Assembly: GCA_033675545.1 (NCBI GenBank)
Contig: JAWDGP010000452.1
Location: 183,501 to 247,500, forward strand
DNA from: Elysia crispata
Lineage: Eukaryota > Mollusca > Gastropoda > Plakobranchidae
Direction of reading: 5' to 3'
DNA length: 64,000 nt
The translations under genes and the position numbers were made by a program. Below the pieces are notes generated by a model that ran no database searches, was not told where the DNA came from, and worked only from the letters and a program-made list of their open reading frames with translations. Of the stretch, positions 1-10,788 are shown in pieces (within the stretch, counting starts at the first letter, position 1; the number at the start of each line of letters is the position of its first letter).

Positions 1-2616
1 GAACTGCCGCCAAGGTGAGACCTAAGCACCACGTTAGTATGCTGAAAACTATACCCTTTTAGGTGATTCGATGCTCACCAAATGGATACTTGATAACCAA
101 ATATCTGTCGATGCTTATGAGCAAAATGAAAACAGATGATACTTCTCTGGACAATGTAGACAAAGCCCCTGTAGCCTTGCAGAGATGACTGTGGCGCCAA
201 GCATTGTTGTGCAGCACGTACTCTCCGTCCAAGCGCACGTCCTTGGAGGCTATGATGAGGCGGTACACGCCCATCAGAAGGTCAGACACGCCCAACTGAG
301 TAACTAACTGGGCGTATGGCTGCCGAAGTGTTGTTCTCCCTGCAACTAGACGTGTTATGATGACGCTCGCGTTGCCCAGCACTGAGGCCACGCCCATCAC
401 CCACACGAGAATGCTCAGTAACCTGTTCTCGAGCAGGTTAGAGCAGGAAGACAATAGGTCCCTAGAGGCGTGGCAGATATGATCTGGAATTCCTTCGCCC
501 TTAAGCTGTGGGCAGCAAAGTTTAAAATAATCGCTGTAAAAATTGGAAAGGATTTCTAATCTTTCAAAGGCCTTGAGGTGAACTTCTTTAATATCGTTGC
601 CGCGGAGATCAAAGATCTCCAGTTTCCAGGGCTTGATCCCAACAGGGGAAGTAAAAGCACCAAGCTGCACAATTCGTGTGTGACTCAGGTTGAGGTGCGT
701 CAGACTCAAACTCGAGTCAGTCAGTGAGGGAAATATTGTGAGAGCTGTATGCGACAAATCCAGAATCATCAGATTATAGTTGCTGAAGATTGTAAAGGCG
801 TCAAAAAATTCAAGATGGGCGTTAAAAGAGAAATTAGGAGACTCTAGCCAAGTCGCCCCAGAGTAGATTGGCCACAAATTTGGGTCCTTTGCCGAGATAT
901 TACGGAAAAGATTACAACTCAAGTCGAGTTTTGAGAGTCGAGGGAAGCAGATATGAGAGCCGAGCACATTAGTAAGGCAACTGTTCGAGAGTCGAAGGTC
1001 AAGTAAATTGGACAGCTTCAGATCACAGATAGCTGACATCACCAATGAAGCATTAATATGGGAGAAGTCGATCATGCGAGTCCTGGAATCAATAAAAGAG
1101 ACGTTAGTCAGTGGCTCAGATCTGTCATAGTTGTCTGCTATGACAAAACCTGCGGCACAAAGAAACTGTTCTGCCCAGGTGACACGACATCCCATCTCAT
1201 CAGTTCCCTGTAAACAATCTGTGAAACCATCACAAATACGATCTGGGTGTAAGAAGACAGATTCCTGTATGCTGCATTTAAAATACACTCAAAAAAATTT
1301 GGGTTTGTATATGAGCAGTGGTCGGGCAGTCTAACTTGTCAATGAAGAGGTAATGCACAGGGATGCAAAGGGCTTTGGGACATTTGATGTAACCATCTGG
1401 ACACTCGAAATCTTCGCATCCCTGAAGATGGCGCATATTTCGGCACCCAATCAACTCCCCCAGCCTGTCCTTCTGGTAGACACACTTGGGCGCCCACTCT
1501 GTGGAGCGAGATTCCCCGCAGTCAGCCCACTCAAGTGTTCCCAGTGTCTCGGCGAGTGGTCCTTCTGGCCCAACACAGTCCACCACGCCGTCCCCGAGCT
1601 TGTGCCTCGGTACGCACTTTGACCGATTACACAAAAATGCACAGTCCATCTCAAAACTGATCGAGTTTTCCATGTCAGGTCTGCTCTGTCCACTAATGGT
1701 CAGACAATCTTGTTGGCTGTCGATCAATCATGTCTGAGGAACACAGAGTCCGTCTGAACACAGACCAAACCGACAAAATCCACATCCCATCTCGTCTGAT
1801 CCGTCTGCGAAATCCACGTACAGGTCACAGCGACACTCCGCCGCTACTTCCTTGTTAGATGTGACACACCTGAACGTTTCAGTGTTCTCATGAAACGGTA
1901 GGTTACACAATTCCAAGGACTCGTCCTTATCATTAAAACAGTTTTTTGTCTGGTCACACACCTGACTATACAACACAGAACTAAAGAACTCCGTGGTGCA
2001 CGAGAAAAGCAGTTCAGCACTGAGAGGCATCTCCACTACCTGCAAGACCCCAGTGTTATTAATGTACCAAGAACATAAATTGGACATAAATGAATGATGA
2101 GCGGGCATGATTACCGACATTGGTTCTGTACTACCACGACTAACATGGCAAATGGAAAATATTCCTCTGTTGATGGCCCTGGTAATGCTTATCTCATCAG
2201 GAGGATCAGGGAGGGAAATTTCTGAGATCTCCATGCTTGTTGGTATTACCCATTCGCATAGCAAGCCAGTGAGATCCATTAAACGGCCACAACCAATGTC
2301 AAACCACCCACCTAATTGCGAATCCCAGACGACACACCCCTTTATGTACTCACCTTTGGCGTGGTCTTGCACCCACTGGCTATAGATTAAAGGAAGCCTG
2401 TTTATCCATTGAAATCTCATTCCTATATTATTTAAGTTCCTTCTTAGTCCAATGAAAACTGACGAGATATTACCAGGACACTCTCTGTTCCGCGTACATC
2501 TTTGTTTCAACTCTGTGTCCAGAAAGACTAACTCCATCTTAGTCTCTATACTGACAAGCGAAGCACCCAAAGCTTCACATTTTTCATTTGCCTTCAGCGC
2601 ATAGTTTTCAGGAGGG

Positions 2617-2999
2617 TCGACAGACGCTATTCTGTAACATGATATATATATGCCAGAGCTGGGTTGTAGTCTTCGACAGACGCTATTCTGTAACATGATA
2701 TATATGCCAGAGCTGAGTTGTAGTCTTCGACAGACGCTATTCTGTAACATGATATATATGCCAGAGCTGGGTTGTAGTCTTCGACAGACGCTATTCTGTA
2801 ACATGATATATATATGTCAGAGCTGGGTTGTAGTCTTCGACAGACGCTATTCTGTAACATGATATATATGCCAGAGCTGGGTTGTAGTCTTCGACAGACG
2901 CTATTCTGTAACATGATATATATGCCAGAGCTGGGTTGTAGTCTTCGACAGACGCTATTCTGTAACATGATATATATGTCAGAGCTGGGTTGTAGTCTA
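2617..2999 (-). repeat. 54/56-bp minisatellite inside the lectin-domain exon
   Basis: Seven copies start at 2617, 2673, 2727, 2781, 2837, 2891 and 2945, with spacings of 56, 54, 54, 56, 54 and 54 bp. The 56-bp units carry one extra TA in a short TA run. A 54-bp unit encodes 18 residues including CYRIASVEDYNPAL. The copies are nearly identical. The added length is 328 bp, which changes the frame between the upstream reading frame (SLDYNPALTYIS) and the downstream lectin frame (DPPENYALKANEK). Confidence 0.95.
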
Positions 3000-4656
3000 A
3001 AGAGGTCTTGTTTTTCAACATCTCAGAAGTAGGCATTGGGCCAAACCAGCCGCTACAGCACTGATCACACAGAGCTAGACTGAGAGAATGATCCGGAAGC
3101 ATAGTCTCCGCAAGCAAATTGATAAAAGGGTGGCTGGTGTAAGCTCTGCAAAGTTTACTACTCAAAAAGTACATTTTTGAATATATGAACACGATCAACA
3201 ATAACTTGTTGGAAACAAACATATCGGGATCTGATTCCTTACAGAAGTGGGACTCTAGATCTGGGTTTGCTAGCACAACAATTAACGTTATGGGACGAGT
3301 TTCGTTGTGCTCTTGATTGCAGTCACCTGAAGTGGAACAATTAGAGGTGTTCTGTAGATCATCCCCAGGAACACGTCTTGTGAACGACAAATTTGTCTTC
3401 GTTTCTTGCCTCGTCCTTGTTAATGAAAGCGTTGGTTCCGAAGAAACTTGTTTGTTTGTGTTTGACTCTGAATCGTCGACAGAATCATATGCAAGCTTAA
3501 CAGCCTCTTCTAGGTACAATATTTGAGCTCTGGTTCTCTCTCTCTGTCTTCCAAGATCGCTCTCTTGATGTCAGAAGTTCTCGAGAAATATCCAAGGTGA
3601 AAAAGCCAGGATATGTCCGGTTTGTGTTGAGCGTCGCTTCCCGAGACAGCCATACCAACTTTGAGGTGTTCAGGAGTTTCTTGACCAGCGGAAAGTAAGT
3701 CTACGACCTTTGCCAGCAGCTGCATGAGGTCGGCATAGCTCTCGCTAGCTGCGTCTGATATCAGGAGAAGATTCACTTTCTTCTCATGACAGTCGGGAAT
3801 CAGAGGAAATTCTGTGTTTTTCAAGCTGACCTGGTTGGTGGTTAAAAAAAATACATGTAGAATATTCCTTTTCTTCATTAACTGAATATCATTCAATTTT
3901 ATGCAAAGATTTGTTAAAGTATTTTTTTCAAATACCTTTATCCATGATGCTGAGGATAATAATTATGTATTTATTGATAATAACCAACAGACGAAGTGCC
4001 AGGCTGAACAATTGAAACTGGTAAATGGATAGAAATATAATGAAAATGGTGGAGTACCCAATATGACTTTAAAATTGAAGTAAACAGCTAGCAAGAACCG
4101 ATGTGGTATTTATCTGTCCGCAAAAGTAAATAACCCTTTTTAAGAATCAAACATAAACTAAAAACAAATTCAGTACCAAGTCCAATATTTTATATGACTA
4201 AAAAAAGCGTCTATTACTAGCGAATAGATCCATAAAGGCTCACATTAACTCAGACATTTAGAGACATGACTTTTAACATTTTTACAGTTCTCAAGATAGT
4301 CCAGCACTTGTGGAAATAACAGTTTCAGGTAAGGGACACGAAAGAATGCAAATCACTTAATATTAGGTATAAGTTCGCGGAGGTAACACGTTGCCAAACT
4401 ATTACAATAAGAATATTAATTCCAAAATACTGGATTACATGAAATAAAGGCCGAACTGCACCTTTAGGAATTTACAGACCTGCACGGCACGTCCAGCTGC
4501 AGTCTATGACATGAAAAATGTGTGAATATGATGTTTAGCTCAGATATACAATATGCGTATTTATGACACTGTTCAATCGATGTTGACTATATGAGGCAAC
4601 TCATTTGACATGAAAATCATAAAAAAGGTATAAATGAAGTCTGAGATGTTGTTACC

Positions 4657-4737
4657 TTAAAATGCTGCATAAACTGCCACTGATATCCATGACATCTGAG
4701 TCAAGGCCAGTAATACGACCGCCAGAGTGCACTTCAT
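4657..4737 (-). other. possible signal-peptide exon of the GRL101-like gene
   Basis: An ATG at 4737-4735 opens 26 codons reading MKCTLAVVLLALTQMSWISV and then AVYAAF, a good signal peptide shape (short charged start, hydrophobic core). A TAA (4659-4657) follows immediately, then G and a GTAAC donor-like site at 4655-4651. It lies about 0.8 kb upstream of the VWA exon on the same strand, where a first exon is expected. Its end phase does not join cleanly to the acceptor at 3831, so either the junction differs or this exon is decayed too. Confidence 0.35.
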
Positions 4738-5154
4738 ATCTGAAGATTTTTATCGTCGATGAATTGGGATGTAAAACTTATCGACTCAACTGTTTTAGGC
4801 ACACTTCTCGAATAGTTTTATAGGTCCTCCGGTTGATTTTGCCCATCAAAACACAGCGCGTCGTATAAAAATGATGGCAATGTAAGCCCATCGATTTCGG
4901 TAAAGAATCAAACCCCTTTCATTCTCAATTCATGATTGTGTTTTGGAACGTGGAGACCCAATCAATGATTGCAGCGCTTTTTAAGCTTTGCTAGCTGCTA
5001 ACCTAGAAATCGTCCAATCAGATTCTTTGATTATCTTTTAAATTTTAATTAGGCCTTATTTATATGAAAAAAAAGTTCATCTAAAAACACAGGCACACAA
5101 ATAGACCGCGCAATTATGTAGAAGAAAAAAAAAAACAAAGGAAAGGAGAAACAT

Positions 5155-5217
5155 AGAGAGAGAGAGAGAAAGGTAGAGAGAGATGGACGAGAGAAAAAGA
5201 GAGAGACAAAGAGAGAT

Positions 5218-5282
<65 letters not shown>

Positions 5283-5292
5283 AAGAGAGACG
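5155..5292. repeat. (GA)n microsatellite
   Basis: An impure GA tract with a pure core at about 5221-5271 and A-rich interruptions. Confidence 0.95.
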
Positions 5293-6820
5293 CAGAGAGG
5301 AAATTACTCTGTCAAAATTCGTAAAGACCATTCCGATGTGTCGAATAATTCTTTCAGAAAAAAGCAAAACAAAACTTGCTCATTAATGGGATGAACTTAC
5401 ACAACAGATAAACAAGAAATCAATGGTGAAGCCAAATGTTCATAGGAATAATTATTGGGATCTCGACTCTCCGTATATTCTTTTGTTGCTACAGTGGACT
5501 TATAAAATCAAGTAACTTGAAGACTAAGCAATCTCACGCTCTGAGATCACCATTAGTGGTGGACTGGGCTTCTAAAACCGTTCTTTCAGTCTGTCAATCA
5601 ACCTATTCATCTCAATAGCTTTAGCCTCTTTTGCTTTAGGAACACAAAAAAATATATGAAAAATATACTACTTTTAGTCGAAAGTTTAATTTTTGCTCAA
5701 GCCAAAGCAAATCACAAAAGCTGCTGCAAGTATAAATTGATCCACATTTTTGGTATGTCTTTGCCAGGATAATCGTTTGTTACAGATAGACATGTTTATA
5801 GTTAGGCAAATTATAATCGTTGACGAAGTTTTGAACTAGTTGAGCATAAATAAGTTCGCACTCCTATCATGGAACATTTCGGTTCTTGAGTTTGACCAAC
5901 AGGATGAAAAAGTGTTATGCCGTGGTGAGTTTCAAGAATCGAGCTTCGGCACCACTGGTCGGCCCCAGATGTTTATCAAATGTTAGGTCCGACCGCCAAT
6001 ACATTCTGGTCAAGATTGCCCGAATCATGTTAACTTTCTATTACTGTTGGAACATTCTTGGAGGTTTGCTGATTCACTTCTTTTAGACCTTACAATAAAG
6101 CGTAGACGACGGTTCATGACATCATGACTTTTCTCCTTATAACTCGTTTGTTTCGAAAATGTCCCTGACACCTTGGCACCTCACTCTCACACACACAAAC
6201 ACCCACACACTCTATACCTCATGAGGCTATCTATTTATGGAGAATTTCAATCAATGGCAACGTATGCGGCAGCCCTAATGGTTGGTTATTATTCGTTTCG
6301 GGCCTTTGTCTGGTATAATGGGCACTGTCTAAAGGACGATAACTGCCAGCGACTCGTTGAGTCTGGTACTACCAATCCTCTTTAGTTATTGATGATAATT
6401 GCAATTTTATATGAGACACAGGATTGGTCAGCGTCAATGATTCATGCGTCCAATCAAATGTTTTATAATATGTTGTTTTTCTCACTTTCTCCTTTTTTCT
6501 CCCACAAACATTTCTCTGACAAACCTGTGGTAGGAGATGAATATGAAAAATGATTCTGTCATATTTGTGCATGCCTTTATTTTTTGGTATCAATTCATCG
6601 CCAATTTTCATTGCTTGAATTTAATCACATCTCACTGAAACCTAGTGGCTAATGCATGTGAAACACTTTGAGATGTTTATGATCATTTAAAGGTCACAGA
6701 GCACACGGGTGTAATTTGAATAATGACCCTGACAATAAATGAACTCACATAAACAAGTTTCGGTTGTACTTTGATAGAGTTTTGTTTCGAGGCTTTTATT
6801 TATGTGACTTTCATCGCTCC

Positions 6821-6950
6821 CAAATTGGTTTCTGAATTGTTAAGCTTGGATTAAGTGTTTTTCGTCAACCATTCATCAACTCACAATTGGTTTCTGAATA
6901 GTTAAGCTTGGATTAAGTGTTTTTCGTCCACCATTCATCAACTCACAATT
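6821..6950. repeat. 62-bp unit, two tandem copies
   Basis: The string ATTGGTTTCTGAAT recurs 62 bp apart (6824 and 6886), followed in both copies by GTTAAGCTTGGATTAAGTG and the same tail to ACTCACAATTG. The copies differ at only a few bases. Confidence 0.9.
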
Positions 6951-7332
6951 GATCAGAAAAATAGAGGTCATTCCTTGGTAGGGGGCGTAAAAAAAACATG
7001 GAACACCATCAACGGCCGATAACTCTCACGAGCGAACGACACTCAAAAAAATGCCGGTACCCATCAAACGTCAATGTCTTAGTTAATTTTAATTAATGGG
7101 GTTTTTATAGCTATTGAAGGGGAGAGATATATTTGAAATGTTATCTTTTTTAAAATTCAAAGAGACGTTGAAATTACGGGGAAAAGAGGGGAGGGGGGGG
7201 GATGTTTAATTTCTATTTGGTAGTTAGATTCAACTTTTAATTAAGCCATTCCACAACAATATGACCTTAGGTCATTTTGCAAATTAATACAAGATTAAGT
7301 TATCTATTTCATTGAAAAAAAAAGAAGTCTAA

Positions 7333-8690
7333 TGTAACCCGACCTAGCTGGGTGGATTCCCTGGACTAACTTAATCACTACTGTAATAGGACCCACTAGT
7401 CTAGTTACCTATAGAAGCTCAGTGCTTCTTCCTACTCTAAGTAATTGCAGGCCCTAACTGGTTATGGTAGCGTGCCTAGCAGCCGTGCAATACTACAGAG
7501 TTCACACTCTTGGGTCCTTGAGTATCAGTGGAGTACTAAGGCCACTGTTCCCTAACTAATACGAGTGGGTGTCGAGACTTGACAAGAACAGAATAGCTAC
7601 ACTCCAGACGAAGAAGAACACAAAAGAGAAGAAATTAAAGTTACCACCTATAATATGTTTATTCCACGAATACTCAATAATCAAAGAATGGAAGCAATTC
7701 TCAAAGAATAAAATAAAAAAAAAATACAAAGATGATCGAAAAGCAATCAGGCAATAAAGGGTACTAACAAATGGTCAGAATGATAAGCGCCAAGCAGATA
7801 CTCGAGATAAAGTGCGGATATTATACTAAGATCAGATACTAAACAAAATGGCCAGAATACTAAATAGAAGATACTAATAAAATGGTCAGAACAGAAGATA
7901 CTAAGAACTAAACAAATGCCCAATAAAAATGCCTAATAGTCAGAATACCTAATAATGCCTTATACCGGTAGTCAAAATAGAAAATATCCAAACAAAATGC
8001 CTACGGTAATGAAAATGCCTAATAGTCAGCCACGCCCGAGTCAAGGTGATAATCACGTAGAATTAAAACAAATGATAATCCAACACAAGTTTCACAATAG
8101 TTCAATAATCTCCACAATAACTTCTCCCTAAATTTCCAACGATACTACTGGCACTTCCAACGTGGCCTCCAGATACTCCAAAAAGATACTGACTGCGAGT
8201 CTTTCCGAGCTCTACAATTTATAGTCCAAGCTCAGTCGGCAAGGCCCCCGGTCAAAGACTTCCCTGGTTTCCCAGTTCGTCCCTAGAACAAGGGCCAATG
8301 CCGACCGAGGAAAATCTACTCCGTCGAACGGCACAACCCGTTTCCCCAACTAAAACATCATCCGACCGAGATCATAGAATCTACGGAAGCCATCGCTACA
8401 TCTACGAACTACATTTAGCATGTCCCGATCAAAGTACGTCCAAAGCCGACCGAAGAAAAGCTTCTCTGGCCAGCTGGACAGGAATAAAAGAACAAAGTAA
8501 CTTCCAAATTATTGAAGAAAAAAAGAATAAACCGCTAGAGGGGCGGAGACTAGTTTTCCGCCACTTAACTAAGTCTACTAACAAGCTAGAAGCACACTTG
8601 GCTCCACCCACAAGCTGATAATTGATATACTAAAGATTCTAAAGACCTACTGCTGCGCCACAAATAAATAATTATACCAGCCTCCTTACA
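7333..8690. mobile_element. probable solo LTR of an LTR retrotransposon
   Basis: A 1,358-bp block begins TGTAAC and ends TTACA, the TG...CA ends typical of LTRs, with a 5-bp terminal inverted match. It is flanked on both sides by CTAA (7329-7332 and 8691-8694), which fits a 4-bp target-site duplication. An AATAAA-type signal lies near 8663. No gag, pol or env coding is seen in or beside it, so a solo LTR is the simplest reading. Family cannot be fixed by eye; Gypsy-like is possible. The matching flanks suggest an age that is not very great. Confidence 0.5.
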
Positions 8691-8706
8691 CTAAAAACTA
8701 CCCGCC

Positions 8707-9507
8707 GTTGTCAAATAATCTTTATGTCACAGGATAAAACAGAAAACCGTCTGGAATTGTCAAATAATCTTTATGTCACAGGATAAAACAGAAAACCGTC
8801 TGGAATTGTCAAATAATCTTTATGTCACAGGATAAAACAGAAAACCGTCTGGAATTGTCAAATAATCTTTATGTCACAGGATAAAACAGAAAACCGTCTG
8901 GAATTGTCAAATAATCTTTATGTCACAGGATAAAACAGAAAACCGTCTGGAATTGTCAAATAATCTTTATGTCACAGGATAAAACAGAAAACCGTCTGGA
9001 ATTGTCAAATAATCTTTATGTCACAGGATAAAACAGAAAACCGTCTGGAATTGTCAAATAATCTTTATGTCACAGGATAAAACAGAAAACCGTCTGGAAT
9101 TGTCAAATAATCTTTATGTCACAGGATAAAACAGAAAACCGTCTGGAATTGTCAAATAATCTTTATGTCACAGGATAAAACAGAAAACCGTCTGGAATTG
9201 TCAAATAATCTTTATGTCACAGGATAAAACAGAAAACCGTCTGGAATTGTCAAATAATCTTTATGTCACAGGATAAAACAGAAAACCGTCTGGAATTGTC
9301 AAATAATCTTTATGTCACAGGATAAAACAGAAAACCGTCTGGAATTGTCAAATAATCTTTATGTCACAGGATAAAACAAAAAACCGTCTGGAATTGTCAA
9401 ATAATATTTATGTCACAGGATAAAACAGAAAACCGTCTGGAATTGTCAAATAATCTTTATGTCACAGGATAAAACAGAAAACCGTCTGGAATTGTCAAAT
9501 AATCTTC
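8707..9507. repeat. 49-bp minisatellite, about 16 copies
   Basis: The unit contains GTCAAATAATCTTTATGTCA and then CAGGATAAAACAGAAAACCG. The period is exactly 49 bp (for example CGTCTGG at 8748 and 8797). Copies are almost identical; rare changes sit near the right end (around 9379 and 9405). This suggests a recent expansion. It starts 16 bp after the LTR's target duplication. Confidence 0.97.
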
Positions 9508-10266
9508 TATTTCACATAATAATACATAAAACGGTCTGGAAACCTATTTGTTACACATCCAACGGACAAAAAATTTCTCGTCGCAACACTATTCTGAGCT
9601 CAAGAAACCAATATTTAAAGTCGAAGTTTAGAGCTGAACAGCTGTCTATATCAATCTCTGTTCCTCTATTTGTTACAACCTACCTTTTCCTATCTCTCAT
9701 TCTCCGTCTATCTGACCACCAACCCATTTATGTCTCTGTGCTTTCGACCTTCTAAAAAACCTTTTTTTTATCCTGTCTTCAAGCCTCTTTCTCTCTGACT
9801 GACAATCTATCTCTGATACTATATCCCGAATTGTCAGGCCATCTTTCTTTATCCACGTTTCTCCGCCTGTCTTTGCTTATTTGAATGAATACCTATCTAT
9901 TGTTTACACACCCCTGTGTCTCTGTTTGCCTGGTCAACTATTTATCTCTATCTTTGTGACTCCTTATTCTTCATCATCTGCCTATGTCTCTCTCTGTGCC
10001 TCCCGTCCAGTTTATTCTCGCCTGACCTTTCTGTACATCTTATCATCCTCTTTATCTTTTTTACTCTTCTCTCTAACTAAGCTTCCTTCAAATTCCCCCC
10101 ACCATCTATTTTTTCCTATATACAATACTACAGTTGTTTTTTTTTTTTTTTTATCTATGTTTAGCTGTCTCAGCCCTCTATCCATGACTCCTTGTATACC
10201 CTTTCAGTATGTAAACTCTATCAGTCAGTCTCTGACTATTTCTTTATAAATACATATTTATATATG

Positions 10267-10320
<54 letters not shown>

Positions 10321-10788
10321 TGCTTTTAATACTTTTTCATAGTTTGTATTTCAAATTTATTTATGTGAAAGTCCTTGCGTGGTTTGTTGATCTTGTTTTT
10401 GTGTCTGACGAAGATGGAAAGCCGAAAGCTCACGTGTTTTGTTTTGTTTTGTACATTTTGGAGCTGCACTCTACCTCCTTTTTTTACGGTGCTTCGCAAC
10501 TAGTAGTAGTAGTAGTAGTAGAGTGCAGAGGAAGAAGAAGAAGAAGAAGAAGAAGAAGAAGAAGAAGAAGAAGAAGAAGAAGAAGAAGAAGAAGAAGAAG
10601 AAGAAGAAGAAGAAGAAGAAGAAGAAGAAGAAGAAGAAGAAGAAGAAGAAAAATAGTAATGATTATGATAATGATGAAGAGAGGTAGCGAAGATTAGACG
10701 AACAAAAAACGAGCAGAAAAGTTAGCCGTACCGTTAGGTAATAAACTTCTTGATACTGTATCGATTCGCAAGTCCAGTTTAGATGAAA
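9508..10788. other. pyrimidine-rich gene-free stretch with (TA)n and (GAA)n
   Basis: The plus strand is C/T-rich from 9640 to 10250. A TA tract lies at about 10270-10311 and a pure GAA tract at about 10530-10650. Open frames across it are composition artefacts (poly-Arg or poly-Lys from GAA). Confidence 0.75.

Larger units (their letters stand above)
1..4737 (-). pseudogene. GRL101-like LGR receptor with VWA-like, C-type lectin, LDLa, LRR and 7TM parts; broken, 3' end off window
   Basis: Reading down the minus strand one sees: a VWA-like domain (about 3800-3100), a C-type lectin domain (about 3070-2247, with the CCSGW start and a late LCEW), about six LDLa modules (about 2010-1165), leucine-rich repeats (about 1060-540), a hinge (KLCCPQL) and a 7TM bundle with TM1 near 420, TM3 ending in SIDRYLVIKYPF near 100, and TM4 (ILTWCLGLTLAAV) at 43-3. 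LDLa-LRR-7TM is the layout of gastropod GRL101 and of relaxin-type LGRs; the ligand is unknown. The VWA MIDAS motif is not canonical (DAASES). Breaks seen: TGA at 1730-1728 within an LDLa, a frame change at the A7 run at 1291-1297, TAA at 61-59 between TM3 and TM4, a frame change near 3550, and a frame-changing minisatellite in the lectin domain. A likely acceptor (CAG) lies at 3831-3833. It is a pseudogene, or a real gene carrying assembly indels; domain calls are firm, status less so. Confidence 0.8.
4738..7328. other. gene-free stretch upstream of the receptor
   Basis: No exon with a recognisable domain is seen. It holds a GA microsatellite (about 5155-5292), a two-copy tandem repeat at 6821-6950 and a G run near 7190-7201. 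Short open frames at 5886-6086 and 6173-6385 resemble nothing I recognise. Confidence 0.6.

Noticed and set aside
5886-6086. 66-codon frame
   Set aside because: No motif, no splice context and no support beyond length in AT-rich DNA.
8707-9507. CRISPR-like array
   Set aside because: The 49-bp units are directly head to tail with no unique spacers, and the genome is eukaryotic. The same holds for the other arrays.
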